A DNA stretch of 64,000 bases from Rhizobiaceae bacterium (GTDB lineage Bacteria; Pseudomonadota; Alphaproteobacteria; Rhizobiales; Rhizobiaceae), in assembly GCA_014238155.1 (NCBI GenBank), contig JABABQ010000062.1, forward strand, positions 248,001 to 312,000. The letters are read 5' to 3'. A program made the translations under genes and the position numbers. Positions 8,935 through 19,453 of the stretch are shown here, piece by piece. Every line of letters begins with the position of its first letter. Within the stretch, counting starts at the first letter, position 1. Under the pieces are notes generated by a model. It saw nothing but the letters and a program-made list of their open reading frames with translations, was not told the DNA's origin and did no database searches.

Positions 8935-9032
8935 ACATCGTGTTAGACGTTTCGCCTGCGTAAATGCAAGTCAGGGTCAGGACTCACCAATTTGATGTAA
9001 TCTGCGGTGGTGACCCTGGAGGGCTTCGGCGT

Positions 9033-9422
9033 TTATCCGCAAGCGCTGCGACCTGGTTTTTTGTTTGGCGATGAGACCACCACCCGGGCCCAGCCGGATT
9101 TGAGGAAGCCCAGTTTTGTGGCGGCTTTCTTGGTCACGTCGATGACACGCCCTTTGACGAACGGCCCGCGGTCGTTGATGCGCACAATTACCGAGCGCCC
9201 GTTGCGCTGGTTGGTTACCCGCACTTTGGTGCCGAATGGAAGGGTTCGGTGAGCCGCCGTCATCGAATTGGGACTGGCCCGTTCTCCGCTGGCAGTTTTT
9301 GAGGTCATCGCATACCAGGAGGCCTTACCACATTGCGTGGCGGCGGCAGCGGCGGCCTCGGTAGGAACGGTTTGCAATATCGACAACATGGCCAATAACG
9401 TGAGGAAGGATGTTTTCGTCAT
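9033..9422 (-). CDS. RlpA-like double-psi beta-barrel lipoprotein/secreted protein
   Basis: 129 residues from the ATG at 9422; an upstream extension to 9476 lacks family similarity. A signal peptide ([23 protein letters not shown]) precedes the DPBB domain: [21 protein letters not shown], then the [41 protein letters not shown] core with the catalytic-type Asp. RlpA proteins act on peptidoglycan, some as lytic transglycosylases on denuded glycans. No SPOR domain is present, so it is the short form. An Ala run ([10 protein letters not shown]) after the signal is coded by GCC/GCN triplets. Confidence 0.88.
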   Translation of the reverse strand: MTKTSFLTLLAMLSILQTVPTEAAAAAATQCGKASWYAMTSKTASGERASPNSMTAAHRTLPFGTKVRVTNQRNGRSVIVRINDRGPFVKGRVIDVTKKAATKLGFLKSGWARVVVSSPNKKPGRSACG

Positions 9423-9483
9423 GGGACAGTCCGAAATTGATCTGGTGGTTCTACTGAGCTTGCAATGGCTCGACATTGTGTCG

Positions 9484-9516
9484 AAAAAAAGGGCCCGCAG
9501 ATTGCTCTGCGGGCCC
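9484..9516 (-). terminator. Rho-independent terminator of rpsA
   Basis: A perfect 11-bp stem (GGGCCCGCAGA at 9491-9501 with TCTGCGGGCCC at 9506-9516) has a 4-base loop. On the minus strand it is followed by seven T (9484-9490). It sits 28 bases after the rpsA stop and insulates the rlpA-like gene downstream. Confidence 0.92.
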
Positions 9517-9543
9517 CGATGATTTCAACGTTACGAGTATCGT

Positions 9544-11241
9544 TTACTCGGCGTCGCCTTCGCGATCTTTCAGAGCTGCACCGAGAATGTCGCCCAAGGA
9601 TGCGCCTGAATCGGAAGAACCGTATTGTTTGACGGCTTCTTTCTCTTCGGCGATCTCCAGCGCCTTGATTGACAGATTGACCTTGCGGTTTTTCTTGTCG
9701 AACAGGGTAACGCGGGCATCGATCTTCTGACCGACAGAGAAACGCTCAGGGCGCTGCTCGTCGCGGTCGCGAGACAGGTCGAAACGCTTGACGAAAGCAT
9801 CGATCTCGGTGTCGACAATCTTAACTTCCAGACCGCCGTCGGTAACCTTCAGAACTTCGGCAGTGACGATTGAATTCTTACGAATTTCACCGCTGTCACC
9901 GCCGTCCATTGGGTCAGCACCGTCGAGCTGTTTAATGCCGAGCGAGATGCGCTCTTTGTCAACGTCAACGTCGAGGACCACAGCTTTGACCGTGTCGCCC
10001 TTGTTGAAGTTTTCAATGGCGTCTTCGCCGGACAGGTTCCAGTCCAGATCGGACAGATGAACCATGCCGTCAACGTCCCCGTCGAGGCCAATGAACAGAC
10101 CGAATTCGGTTTTGTTTTTGACTTCGCCTTCAACAACAGTGCCCTGTGGGAACTGATCAGCAAATGTATCCCATGGGTTGGACAGATTTTGTTTCAGACC
10201 CAAAGAGATACGGCGCTTGGAAGGATCGACTTCCAGAACGACAACTTCGACTTCCTGAGACGTTGCAACGATCTTGCCGGGATGAATGTTCTTCTTTGTC
10301 CATGACATTTCAGAAACGTGGATCAGGCCTTCAATGCCTGGTTCCAGCTCAACAAATGCACCGTAATCGGTGATGTTGGTGATACGGCCGGTAACCTTGG
10401 TGTCGATTGGGTATTTGGCTCCAATTGAATCCCAGGGATCGCTCTCCAGCTGTTTCATGCCCAGTGAGATACGGTGTGTATCCTGGTTCACCCGGATAAT
10501 CTGAACTTTGACAGTCTGGCCAATGGTCAGGATTTCAGTTGGGTGGTTGACACGGCGCCAGGCCATATCGGTAACATGCAACAGACCGTCAATGCCGCCA
10601 AGGTCAACAAATGCACCGTAATCGGTGATGTTCTTGACAACGCCTTCGACTGTTTGACCTTCTTCCAGGTTCTGGACAATTTCTGAACGCTGTTCCGCAC
10701 GGCTCTCTTCCAGAACGGTACGGCGTGAAACAACGATATTGCCACGGCGACGGTCCATCTTCAGAATCTGGAAAGGTTGAGGTGTGTTCATCAAAGGTGT
10801 CACGTCGCGAATTGGACGGATGTCCACCTGGGAACGTGGCAGGAAGGCAGTTGCGCCATCCAGATCGACGGTGAAGCCGCCTTTGACCTGGTTGAAGATC
10901 TGGCCTTCGACTTTTTCTTCAGCTTCGAATTTCTTCTCAAGCTTAACCCAGCTTTCCTCGCGACGTGCTTTGTCGCGCGACAGGACAGCTTCGCCCAACG
11001 CGTTCTCAACGCGCTCAAGATAAACTTCTACGGAATCACCGATTTTCAGGCCGCCGTCTTTGACGCCGAAACCGAATTCTTTTAATGCAACGCGGCCTTC
11101 GACTTTCAGGCCTGCATCGATGATTGCCATGTCTTTTTCGATGGCAGTGACGGTACCCTGAACAACTGTGCCTTCCTGAATGGAATGCGCGGCAAGGGAT
11201 TCGTCGAGGAGGGCTTCGAAGTCCTCCATTGAGGGGTTCAT
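9544..11241 (-). CDS. rpsA: 30S ribosomal protein S1
   Basis: mRNA-binding ribosomal protein with six S1 repeats in about 565 residues, the usual alphaproteobacterial length. Successive S1 domains are visible, e.g. EGTVVQGTVTAIEKDMAIIDAG at the start, EGQTVEGVVKNITDYGAFVDLG near residue 200 and GTVVEGEVKNKTEFGLFIGLDG near residue 370. I place the start at ATG 11241 (MNPSMEDFEALLDES). A TTG seven codons upstream (11262) is in frame, but GGAG overlaps it. It lies downstream of cmk in the conserved cmk-rpsA order, 250 bases apart, and ends at a strong terminator. Confidence 0.96.
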   Translation of the reverse strand: MNPSMEDFEALLDESLAAHSIQEGTVVQGTVTAIEKDMAIIDAGLKVEGRVALKEFGFGVKDGGLKIGDSVEVYLERVENALGEAVLSRDKARREESWVKLEKKFEAEEKVEGQIFNQVKGGFTVDLDGATAFLPRSQVDIRPIRDVTPLMNTPQPFQILKMDRRRGNIVVSRRTVLEESRAEQRSEIVQNLEEGQTVEGVVKNITDYGAFVDLGGIDGLLHVTDMAWRRVNHPTEILTIGQTVKVQIIRVNQDTHRISLGMKQLESDPWDSIGAKYPIDTKVTGRITNITDYGAFVELEPGIEGLIHVSEMSWTKKNIHPGKIVATSQEVEVVVLEVDPSKRRISLGLKQNLSNPWDTFADQFPQGTVVEGEVKNKTEFGLFIGLDGDVDGMVHLSDLDWNLSGEDAIENFNKGDTVKAVVLDVDVDKERISLGIKQLDGADPMDGGDSGEIRKNSIVTAEVLKVTDGGLEVKIVDTEIDAFVKRFDLSRDRDEQRPERFSVGQKIDARVTLFDKKNRKVNLSIKALEIAEEKEAVKQYGSSDSGASLGDILGAALKDREGDAE

Positions 11242-11491
11242 ATCTGACAATTTATGCTCCAAAATTCACCGCACATATCAAATTGCGGGAATGTGCACCG
11301 GGGTTTGTGTTTCTATTTATCGGCTGATTTCGCTCCGCTTTCGATTGGTGAAAGCATTTTTGATACCCAAAACAGGGCTCAAAATTGGGTGCAATAGAGC
11401 GAAAGGCCGGTTTGCGAGGTTATGGATATCCTTGAAAAACGTTATTTTTCAACTAGTTCCATTATTGTTGGATCAAATAATCCAGATGCAC

Positions 11492-12130
11492 TCAGCCGGT
11501 TCTGGCTTGCATAACAATGCGCAAAGCCTGCTGGAACGCGGTTTCTATATCCATTTGTGACGTATCGAGCAAGTGGGCATTTTCAGCTGGCTTCAATGGG
11601 CTGTCTTCGCGTCCCATGTCGCGCGCGTCGCGCGCGGCGATGTCGGCCAGAATATCTTCAAAATCTGCATCCTGTCCTCGCAGCTGCATTTCATTCCAGC
11701 GGCGGCGGGCACGCTCCCGGGTAGACGCGGTGACATAAAATTTGACGGCTGCATCGGGACAGACAACTGTGCCGATGTCGCGGCCATCAAGAATGGCGCC
11801 GGGAGGGGTTAGAGCAAATTGGCGTTGCAGTTCGACAAGCGCCCGCCGAACACCAGACATGGCCGCTACTTTGGAAGCGGCGCTGCCAATATTGTGCTCC
11901 GACAGGACCGCGCGGTCGAGCTTGCCCAGATCGACCCGGCTGGCCGCGTCGATGGCAATTTTCTCGTTATCCAGTGGTTCATCTGCGCTCAGCAATGCAT
12001 GGGCAACTGCTCGATAGGTGAGGCCGGTATCGAGATGCGGCAGGCCCAGTTCCTTGGCCAGCCGTCTGCCCAATGTGCCTTTACCCGACGCTGCCGGACC
12101 ATCAATGGCGATAATGAATGTTTCCTGCAT
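11492..12130 (-). CDS. cmk: Cytidylate kinase
   Basis: 212-residue (d)CMP kinase that makes CDP/dCDP from CMP/dCMP with ATP. The P-loop [19 protein letters not shown] is at residues 7-25, followed by [14 protein letters not shown]. The [23 protein letters not shown] block near residue 113 is diagnostic. It precedes rpsA on the same strand, the widely conserved order. The usual upstream aroA is missing; instead the divergent ubiE lies beyond 12130. Confidence 0.95.
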   Translation of the reverse strand: MQETFIIAIDGPAASGKGTLGRRLAKELGLPHLDTGLTYRAVAHALLSADEPLDNEKIAIDAASRVDLGKLDRAVLSEHNIGSAASKVAAMSGVRRALVELQRQFALTPPGAILDGRDIGTVVCPDAAVKFYVTASTRERARRRWNEMQLRGQDADFEDILADIAARDARDMGREDSPLKPAENAHLLDTSQMDIETAFQQALRIVMQARTG

Positions 12131-12341
12131 GCGGATGTTCCGGTTGGGCTGCCTGCAAATGCTTTAGCCGAACACACGGTGATTGATCAATTTATTCTGA
12201 CGGGCAAAGCCATATGAATTTGCTTAAGAGCCGAGGTTGCACGGATTTTAACCGGAATCGACAACAAGCTGTTCTGATGCATGGAATTTTCAGTTGAATT
12301 CGCCTATATCCAAGCCAGTATTTTTGCGTTGGATGCCGGTC

Positions 12342-13130
12342 ATGAAAAATCCTCAAAACAGCAACCGCACAAGTTCACCAGAACAGATGAGCACTGCTTA
12401 TGGATTCAGGCAGGTGGACGAAGGCGAAAAACAGGGCAAGGTCAACGATGTCTTTCATTCGGTGGCGGATCGCTACGATGTGATGAACGACGTGATGTCG
12501 TTTGGTGTCCATCGCCTTTGGAAAGACGCCATGGTGACCAAGGCGGCACCCTCAAAGCGCACCGGTTGGCGGTCCCTTGATGTTGCCGGGGGGACTGGTG
12601 ACATTGCGTTTCGCCTGGTCGACGCTTCTGACCGCAACGCCCATGTAACGGTGCTGGATATCAATGGCTCGATGCTGGACGTTGGCCGTCAAAGAGCTGA
12701 GGAAGCCGGTCTTGCAGATAATGTGAATTTTATTGAGGCCAATGCCGAAGACCTGCCATTCGCTGATAATAAATTTGACGCCTATACGGTGGCGTTTGGC
12801 ATTCGCAACGTGCCACGCATCGACCATGCGTTGGCGGAAGCCTATCGGGTGTTGAAACCGGGTGGACAGTTGCTGGTATTGGAATTCTCAGAGGTTGATG
12901 TGCCAATGCTCGACAAATTTTACGACATGTGGTCTTTCAATGCGATCCCGCCAATCGGACGGATTGTGACGGGAGATGCTGAAAGTTACCAGTACCTGGT
13001 AGAGAGCATTCGTAAATTTCCCAATCAACAGCGGTTTGCCGATTATGTCCGCGAAGCAGGTTTTGAACGGGTGAGTTATCGAAACATGTCAGGTGGCATT
13101 GTTGCGTTGCATTCTGGCTGGAAGATATAA
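12342..13130 (+). CDS. ubiE: Ubiquinone/menaquinone C-methyltransferase UbiE
   Basis: 262 residues from ATG 12342. It methylates the ubiquinone (and where present menaquinone) ring using SAM. It has the UbiE start [34 protein letters not shown], motif [14 protein letters not shown], and the [33 protein letters not shown] block. It heads a ubiE-ubiB-coaBC cluster with 6- and 12-base gaps, as in many Alphaproteobacteria, although mutM and dut, frequent neighbours, are absent. An in-frame upstream ATG at 12294 gives a longer, unsupported N-terminus. Confidence 0.95.
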   Translation: MKNPQNSNRTSSPEQMSTAYGFRQVDEGEKQGKVNDVFHSVADRYDVMNDVMSFGVHRLWKDAMVTKAAPSKRTGWRSLDVAGGTGDIAFRLVDASDRNAHVTVLDINGSMLDVGRQRAEEAGLADNVNFIEANAEDLPFADNKFDAYTVAFGIRNVPRIDHALAEAYRVLKPGGQLLVLEFSEVDVPMLDKFYDMWSFNAIPPIGRIVTGDAESYQYLVESIRKFPNQQRFADYVREAGFERVSYRNMSGGIVALHSGWKI

Positions 13131-13136
13131 AACCTT

Positions 13137-14723
13137 ATGTCGAATATCCGAGCCGGTTTTTCGCTTTTGAGAGCGGTTTATGTCCTGATGCGGGAAGGGG
13201 TGGTCACTGCCCTGCCCGAAGAAGGGGCCCCGCCTCCCGTACGCTTTGCCAAATCGGTGGCCAGAATTGTTGAACGCCGACGTGCAAAGGATCAATTGCA
13301 GTCAGTAAACCTATCCAAAGCGCTCAACCGTCTGGGGCCAAGCTGGGTCAAGCTGGGGCAGTTCCTGGCTACACGGCCGGATATTGTCGGCGCCTCGATT
13401 GCCCTTGATCTGGAATTGCTGCAGGACCAGATGGAACCGTTTGGTGTCGATCAGGCCAAGAAAATGGTTGCAGCGACGCTCGGACAGCCGGTTGATGAGA
13501 TGTTTTGTTCGTTCAGCCCAGCCATCGCGGCGGCCTCCGTCGCTCAGGTGCACAAGGCGACCATCGATCACAAGGGCAATGAAGCTGGTCAGCGCGACGT
13601 CGCAGTAAAGGTCATTCGTCCTGGCGTCAGAGATCGTTTCAACCGTGATCTGGCAACATTCTACAGCGCTGCCCGGATGATGGAAAAATATGTCGATGTT
13701 GCCCAGCGCCTGCAGCCGGTTCTCGTCGTCGACATGTTGGCGAAGTCGGCCAAGCTTGAAATGGACCTGCGATTGGAAGCGGCAGCTTTCTCTGAAATGG
13801 GAGAAAATACAGCCGAAGACGAAGGTTTTTGCGTACCAGGGGTCGATTGGGAGCGTACCGGGCGCGATTGCGTAACCATGGACTGGGTGGATGGAACTAA
13901 GTTTACCCATGTTGAAGAGCTGAACGCCGCAGGACACAACCTTGCAGCGCTTGCCAATGCGCTGAACCAGAGTTTTTTAAGGCACGTGCTCAGGGACGGT
14001 TTTTTTCACGCCGATATGCATCCCGGCAATCTGTTCGTCGATCAGTCGTCCAATATTGTGGCGGTGGATCTCGGCATTACCGGGCGGATGGGCAAAGCCG
14101 AACGCCGTTATCTGGCGGAGATTTTGTATGGCTTTATCACCCGCGACTATATGCGTGTGGCGGAAGTTCATTTTGAGGCAGGCTATGTGCCCGACCATCA
14201 TGACGTGGCAAGTTTTGCCCAGGCGATCCGGGCGATTGGTGAACCTATTCATGGTCAGGAAGCCGACAAAGTGTCGATGGCAAGGTTGCTGACGCTGTTG
14301 TTTGAGGTGACCGAACTTTTCGATATGAAAACCCAGCCGCAATTGCTGCTGTTGCAGAAAACCATGGTTGTGGTGGAGGGGGTAGCTCGAAAACTGGACC
14401 CAAAATTCAATATGTGGAAGTCGGCAGAACCGGTCGTTGTCCATTATGTGCAGCGGCTGATTGGCCCGTTGGGCAAGCTTGAAGAAGCCCGCGACGGACT
14501 GCATGCTGTCGGAAGATTGGTGCAGTTGGCCCCAGATATGGCAACCCGGGCAGAAAAGCTCAGCCACGAGATTGACGAGATGATGCGCTCTGGCGTTTCA
14601 CTGGACAAACCGACCATTGAGGCTATCGGGAAGGCGGAGGCGCAGCATTCGCGTTCAGGGCGTGCTGCGCTTTGGGTCATTGCGCTGGCACTGGTTGCGC
14701 TGGCGTGGAACCACATTGTGTAG
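13137..14723 (+). CDS. ubiB: Ubiquinone biosynthesis protein UbiB (ABC1/COQ8 kinase-like)
   Basis: 528-residue membrane-associated atypical kinase/ATPase needed for ubiquinone synthesis. The KxGQ motif is WVKLGQFLATRPD near residue 65, the Ala-rich nucleotide loop is AAASVAQVHKA near residue 128, and the catalytic HADMHPGNLFVD is near residue 290. Two hydrophobic C-terminal stretches (AALWVIALALVALAWNHIV) anchor it. It starts 6 bases after ubiE and is directly followed by coaBC. Confidence 0.96.
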   Translation: MSNIRAGFSLLRAVYVLMREGVVTALPEEGAPPPVRFAKSVARIVERRRAKDQLQSVNLSKALNRLGPSWVKLGQFLATRPDIVGASIALDLELLQDQMEPFGVDQAKKMVAATLGQPVDEMFCSFSPAIAAASVAQVHKATIDHKGNEAGQRDVAVKVIRPGVRDRFNRDLATFYSAARMMEKYVDVAQRLQPVLVVDMLAKSAKLEMDLRLEAAAFSEMGENTAEDEGFCVPGVDWERTGRDCVTMDWVDGTKFTHVEELNAAGHNLAALANALNQSFLRHVLRDGFFHADMHPGNLFVDQSSNIVAVDLGITGRMGKAERRYLAEILYGFITRDYMRVAEVHFEAGYVPDHHDVASFAQAIRAIGEPIHGQEADKVSMARLLTLLFEVTELFDMKTQPQLLLLQKTMVVVEGVARKLDPKFNMWKSAEPVVVHYVQRLIGPLGKLEEARDGLHAVGRLVQLAPDMATRAEKLSHEIDEMMRSGVSLDKPTIEAIGKAEAQHSRSGRAALWVIALALVALAWNHIV

Positions 14724-14735
14724 TTGAATGGACAG

Positions 14736-15968
14736 ATGATGATTGCGCACACTCTTCAGGACAAATCCATTCTGCTGATAATCGGCGGGGGGATTGCTGC
14801 TTATAAATGCCTTGATCTGATCCGGCGGATGCGGGAACGCGGCGCGCGGGTGCGCTGTGTGATGAGCCAGGCGGCCCAGCAGTTCGTAACACCGATGACG
14901 GTGGGCGCGCTGACCGGAGAGACCGTGTTTACCGATATTTGGGACCGGGATACCGAACAGGATATTGGCCATATCCGATTGGCGCGGGAAGCTGATCTGA
15001 TTATTGTGGCACCGGCGACGGCTGATCTGATGGCGAAAATGGCCAGTGGTTTGGCCAATGATCTGGCGTCCACCGTGCTGCTTGCCGCTTCGTCTGAGAT
15101 ATTGATCGCACCTGCGATGAACCCGGCCATGTGGGAAAATCCGGCGACATTGCGCAATGTTGATATTTTGACCGGTGACGGTGTCCAATTCGTCGGCCCC
15201 AATCGGGGAGAAATGGCAGAATCCGGTGAAGCCGGTTTGGGTCGCATGGCTGAACCGATGGAAATTCTGCATCGGGTTGAAGCAATGCTCGACGATCGGC
15301 CAAAACCGCTTGCTGGCAAGCGTGCTGTGATCACTTCAGGTCCAACACGCGAGGATATCGACCCGGTTCGCTATATTTCAAACCATTCTTCCGGCAAACA
15401 GGGTCACGCCATAGCTGCGGCACTGGCAGACGCAGGGGCGGATGTTATATTGGTGTCCGGTCCGGTTGGTCTTGATGATCCTGCTGATGTGACAATGGTA
15501 AATGTTACCTCGGCGCTGGATATGCAGCAGGCCGTGGAGCGTTCCTTGCCGGCTGACATTGCTATTTTCGTCGCCGCCGTTGCTGATTGGCGAGTTGATA
15601 GTCAGGCAAGTGAGAAAATCAAGAAGAGCAACGACGGTAGACTGCCAGCTTTGAAATTTGTTGAAAACCCGGACATTTTGAAGTCTGTTGGCACGCTTAA
15701 AAACGGTCGCCCGGATCTGGTGATCGGTTTTGCTGCCGAAACTGAAAACCTGGTGGATAATGCCCGCATAAAGCTGGCAAAAAAGGGTGCGGACTGGATT
15801 GTCGCAAATGATGTATCGCCGGAGAATGACGTATTTGGCGGCGATCAGAATTCTGTTGTGTTGATTTCAAAAAGCAGTGACGAGCCGTGGCCCAAGGCTT
15901 CCAAGGAAGAAGTTGCCCGGCGCTTATTGGAAAAAATTGTAGATCGTTTTAATGCGATCGAAGTTTAG
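14736..15968 (+). CDS. coaBC: Bifunctional phosphopantothenoylcysteine decarboxylase/phosphopantothenate-cysteine ligase
   Basis: 410-residue two-domain enzyme of coenzyme A synthesis. The N-terminal CoaC flavoprotein domain shows the catalytic His in DIGHIRLAREAD, the PAMNPAMWENPAT substrate motif near residue 130 and the GLGRMAE flap Cys-equivalent region. The C-terminal CoaB domain begins at about residue 195 with ITSGPTREDIDPVRYISNHSSGKQG and contains AAVADWRV. Two adjacent ATGs (14736, 14739) and an upstream TTG are possible starts. It is third in the ubiE-ubiB-coaBC cluster. GGCTCTAA lies right after the stop, part of the motif seen at other gene ends. Confidence 0.95.
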   Translation: MMIAHTLQDKSILLIIGGGIAAYKCLDLIRRMRERGARVRCVMSQAAQQFVTPMTVGALTGETVFTDIWDRDTEQDIGHIRLAREADLIIVAPATADLMAKMASGLANDLASTVLLAASSEILIAPAMNPAMWENPATLRNVDILTGDGVQFVGPNRGEMAESGEAGLGRMAEPMEILHRVEAMLDDRPKPLAGKRAVITSGPTREDIDPVRYISNHSSGKQGHAIAAALADAGADVILVSGPVGLDDPADVTMVNVTSALDMQQAVERSLPADIAIFVAAVADWRVDSQASEKIKKSNDGRLPALKFVENPDILKSVGTLKNGRPDLVIGFAAETENLVDNARIKLAKKGADWIVANDVSPENDVFGGDQNSVVLISKSSDEPWPKASKEEVARRLLEKIVDRFNAIEV

Positions 15969-15984
15969 GGCTCTAACTCGCCAC

Positions 15985-16626
15985 TCAGTGGGCGCCGCTC
16001 ATATCTCCCAGCACGCTCTTGTCCGCCACGGTGGAATCCGCGTTCAACTTGTAGATCATCGGAATGCCGGTTCCCAGATTCAGCTGGGTAATCGCCTGGG
16101 AATTCATGCCATCCAATACCATGACGAGTGAACGCAGCGAATTGCCATGGGCTGCAACCAGAACAGTTTCACCACGCAGCACGCGAGGCAGAATTTCGCT
16201 CATATAGTAAGGCCAGACCCGTGCTCCGGTATCTCGCAGGCTTTCCCCTTCGTCGCCGGGGGGCGGTGAGGCATAGGACCGCCGCCAGATATGCACCTGT
16301 TCTTCGCCCCATTTCTTGCGGGCATCATCTTTATTCAATCCGGCAAGGTCGCCGTAATTGCGCTCGTTGAGAGCCTGATCGTGGATTGTCTCCAGATCAG
16401 ATTGACCAACACCGTCGAGAATATGCTGGCAAGTCTTTTCAGCGCGCTGCAAAACCGAGGTAAAGGCAATATCGAATTTAATGCCAATTTCCGCCAGAGT
16501 ATGCCCGGCCTCAATTGCCTCTTGTATGCCCTGTTCGGTCAGGTCGGGGTCTTTCCAGCCGGTGAACAGGTTGAGTTTGTTCCATTCGCTCTGGCCGTGC
16601 CGAACGAGTACGAGAGTTCCAGACAT
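15985..16626 (-). CDS. gpmA: 2,3-bisphosphoglycerate-dependent phosphoglycerate mutase
   Basis: 213-residue glycolytic enzyme interconverting 3- and 2-phosphoglycerate. The phosphohistidine motif [27 protein letters not shown] is at residues 6-32, with [20 protein letters not shown] near residue 90 and the second His in [13 protein letters not shown]. It is shorter than the ~250-residue E. coli form, as is common in Rhizobiales-type proteins. The start is the ATG at 16626, one base after the dapB stop, so the pair is an operon. An open stretch upstream to 16686 is inside dapB and not part of it. Confidence 0.95.
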   Translation of the reverse strand: MSGTLVLVRHGQSEWNKLNLFTGWKDPDLTEQGIQEAIEAGHTLAEIGIKFDIAFTSVLQRAEKTCQHILDGVGQSDLETIHDQALNERNYGDLAGLNKDDARKKWGEEQVHIWRRSYASPPPGDEGESLRDTGARVWPYYMSEILPRVLRGETVLVAAHGNSLRSLVMVLDGMNSQAITQLNLGTGIPMIYKLNADSTVADKSVLGDMSGAH

Positions 16627-16627
16627 G

Positions 16628-17437
16628 TTATTCCCCTTCCAGACCCAGCACGTCGAGCATGTTGTAGCGCCCGGCCTTTTTGTCATGTGCCCAAAGCGCA
16701 GCCTTTACAGCGCCACGCGCAAAAAGCAGCCGATCAGTCGCCCTGTGAGTAATTTCAATTGTTTCACCTTCTCCGGCAAACATCACTGAATGTTCGCCGA
16801 TAACGGAACCCCCACGAAGTGTTGCAAAGCCGATGGCACCCTCGTCCCGAGCACCGGTAATTCCGTCTCGAACTTTGACTTCATATTCGGACAGATTGAC
16901 GTTTCGGCCAGCCGCAGCGGCTTCGCCGAGCAGCAGAGCCGTACCGGAAGGTGCGTCGATTTTGTGTTTATGGTGCATTTCCAGAACTTCGATATCAAAG
17001 TCAGACGCGGCAAGCGCCCTGGCCGCCTGACGCACCAATACAGCGAGCAGATTAACACCAAGGCTCATATTGCCGGATTTAACAATCCTGGCGTGGCGGG
17101 CAGCAGCGGTGAATTTGGCTTCGTCTTCGGCGCTGCATCCGGTGGTGCCGATGACGTGTACAATGCGTGCCTGAGCGGCGAGGCCGGCAAATTCAACCGA
17201 CGCCTTGGGAATTGTGAAATCGAGCACGCCGTCTGCGGCGGCGAAGGCGGTCAGGGCATCGTCAGTGATCTGAACATCATTGGCTCCAATGCCGGCCAAT
17301 TCACCAGAATCTTTTCCTAAATGGGGAGAACCAGCCAACTCTATCGCAGCTGAAACGCTGACACCTTCCACTGCATCCACAGCGCGGATAAGGGTTTGGC
17401 CCATGCGTCCGGCCGCCCCTACTACAACAAGTTTCAT
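16628..17437 (-). CDS. dapB: 4-hydroxy-tetrahydrodipicolinate reductase
   Basis: 269-residue NAD(P)H-dependent enzyme of the diaminopimelate/lysine pathway. The dinucleotide motif [16 protein letters not shown] is at residues 5-20. The active-site block [23 protein letters not shown] is near residues 153-175, and the [11 protein letters not shown] region is present. It is immediately upstream of gpmA. The MsbA-like exporter and glk lie further upstream on the same strand. Confidence 0.96.
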   Translation of the reverse strand: MKLVVVGAAGRMGQTLIRAVDAVEGVSVSAAIELAGSPHLGKDSGELAGIGANDVQITDDALTAFAAADGVLDFTIPKASVEFAGLAAQARIVHVIGTTGCSAEDEAKFTAAARHARIVKSGNMSLGVNLLAVLVRQAARALAASDFDIEVLEMHHKHKIDAPSGTALLLGEAAAAGRNVNLSEYEVKVRDGITGARDEGAIGFATLRGGSVIGEHSVMFAGEGETIEITHRATDRLLFARGAVKAALWAHDKKAGRYNMLDVLGLEGE

Positions 17438-17481
17438 ACTAGATAATCCTTACGTTTAGCTTCGGTGATCTGGGCTCGAAC

Positions 17482-19296
17482 TCAGGCACCACCGACCCTG
17501 TGTAGTGCTGCATAAACCCCACCCTTCTTGGCCACCAGATCGTCATGCTTGCCCTGATCAACAACCCGCCCGCTGTCTATTACCAAAATGGCATCGGCAT
17601 TCGATATGGTGGAAAGTCGATGAGCAATAACCAAGGTGGTGCGGCCCTTCATCAGTTGATCCAGGGCAGCTTGAACCAGTGCTTCAGACTGGTTATCGAG
17701 GGCGGAAGTCGCTTCGTCGAGCAGCAATATAGGTGCGTTTCGGACGATTGCCCGGGCAATTGAGAGACGTTGACGTTGTCCGCCGGAAAGGTTGGTTGCA
17801 TTTTCACCAAGCGGCGTTTCATATCCCTCTGGCAGAGCAGTGATAAAATCGTGCGCCTGTGCGCTGCGGGCCGCGGTTTCGATTTCCATATCTGTGGCAT
17901 CTGGTCGGGCGTAACGCAGATTGTCGCGTACGGTTCCTTGAAAGAGAATTGGGTTTTGCGACACATAGGCAAAATTTGAACGCAGATCGCTGGTGCTCAA
18001 CTTGGCGATGTCTTTACCGTCCACGGTAATTGTGCCGGCCTCTGGATCATAGAAGCGTTGCAACAGTGAAATGATGGTTGACTTTCCGCCGCCGGAGGGG
18101 CCGACAAGAGCTGTAGTCTTGCCGGCTTTGGCAATGAAAGACAATTCGCTGATGACCGGAGGAGCCTTGATCAGCGGTGTATCAAAAACATCGCCTGAAT
18201 AATCATTTTGTTCGTTATATCGAAATGTGACCTTGGAGAATTCGATGTCACCCGCTGTGGCTTTATCGGTTTGTTGCTTGTCACTTGGTCGGTTCGGCGC
18301 GGGCGTGTCGAGGATTTCATAGATCATGCGGGCATTGACCAGAGACCGCTCCAGCGTCACCCTCAGTCGAGCCAGTTTTTTGGCCGGCTCATATGCCAGC
18401 AACAATGCAGTAATAAAGGACGTCAAATCGCTGGGTTCATAGCCATGATGGATCACCCGCCAGCCACCATAGGCGATAACGGCGGCGATCGCAAAACCAG
18501 CAATGGTTTCCATCAACGGACTGGTTCGGGCAGTAATCCGGGCGATCTTGTTGGAGCGCTTTTCGGCAAGCTTGGTCAGGCCATTGAGCTTTTCACGCAA
18601 CTGATCTTCCATGGTGAACGCCTTGATCACCGTAATGCCGTGTGACGCTTCCTGCATCGCCGTCGCTACCTGGGCATTTATTTGGACTTCCTGACGGGCA
18701 ATGACTTTCACCCGGTTGGCATATTTGGCAAGAATCCACAAAGCCGCCGGTCCGATAACGAACACCGCGGACGACATAATCGGATCACGATAAACCATAA
18801 CTCCAATCAACCCGATCAGGGTCACCATATCCCGCAGATATCCCAGGATGACGGTATTGAGCATGTCACGAACACCCAGAATGTTCTGGTTGATTCGGCT
18901 GACAAGAGTTGCCGAATGCTGGCGGGTGAAAAAGTCGACATCCAGATCCAACAGATGGGCAAAAATGCGGCGCTGGTAGCGGGCCACGATGGCGTTGCCG
19001 ATGCGGTTGAGAATGACCGATTGAAAATAGCTCATCACGCCTTTGACCAGAAAGATTGCAACTATTGTGGCTGAAAGAATCAGCGCTTGGTTGAAATTGT
19101 TGCCATAAAAGACGTCTTTGACGACGGGTCCCATCAGCCAGGCGCTGTAGGCTGTGGTTCCAGCGATCACCAAAAGGCAAAATCCGGCGACCAGATAATC
19201 ACGTCGATGCTCAGTGAAGTTTTCAACGGCCATACGTTGAAAAACACCCATATCATTCTTGGACTTCAGTAAGATGCCAAGCAGATTTTTTATCAA
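17482..19296 (-). CDS. ABC transporter, fused membrane and ATP-binding domains (MsbA/lipid A exporter-like)
   Basis: 604-residue half-transporter expected to work as a homodimer in the inner membrane. Six membrane segments occupy residues ~35-310. The ATPase domain has Walker A VGPSGGGKST near 402, the signature LSGGQRQRLSIARA near 508 and Walker B ILLLDEATSALD near 528. The layout matches MsbA-type lipid or multidrug exporters. It sits between glk and dapB on the same strand with short gaps, a neighbourhood I associate with Rhizobiales. The substrate is not determined by sequence. Confidence 0.9.
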   Translation of the reverse strand: MIKNLLGILLKSKNDMGVFQRMAVENFTEHRRDYLVAGFCLLVIAGTTAYSAWLMGPVVKDVFYGNNFNQALILSATIVAIFLVKGVMSYFQSVILNRIGNAIVARYQRRIFAHLLDLDVDFFTRQHSATLVSRINQNILGVRDMLNTVILGYLRDMVTLIGLIGVMVYRDPIMSSAVFVIGPAALWILAKYANRVKVIARQEVQINAQVATAMQEASHGITVIKAFTMEDQLREKLNGLTKLAEKRSNKIARITARTSPLMETIAGFAIAAVIAYGGWRVIHHGYEPSDLTSFITALLLAYEPAKKLARLRVTLERSLVNARMIYEILDTPAPNRPSDKQQTDKATAGDIEFSKVTFRYNEQNDYSGDVFDTPLIKAPPVISELSFIAKAGKTTALVGPSGGGKSTIISLLQRFYDPEAGTITVDGKDIAKLSTSDLRSNFAYVSQNPILFQGTVRDNLRYARPDATDMEIETAARSAQAHDFITALPEGYETPLGENATNLSGGQRQRLSIARAIVRNAPILLLDEATSALDNQSEALVQAALDQLMKGRTTLVIAHRLSTISNADAILVIDSGRVVDQGKHDDLVAKKGGVYAALHRVGGA

Positions 19297-19453
19297 TACA
19301 GTGGCCTTGCTGGAAACGGATGCGAGATCCGACGGAACTTTCGGGTGGCGATGTTATAGACTATAGCGATTATCAATCAAATCGATTGATTTTTAAAATT
19401 GCCACGCCTGTTGTTGTTGGCAATAGTATCAGATGCCGGATTAATTCCAATTT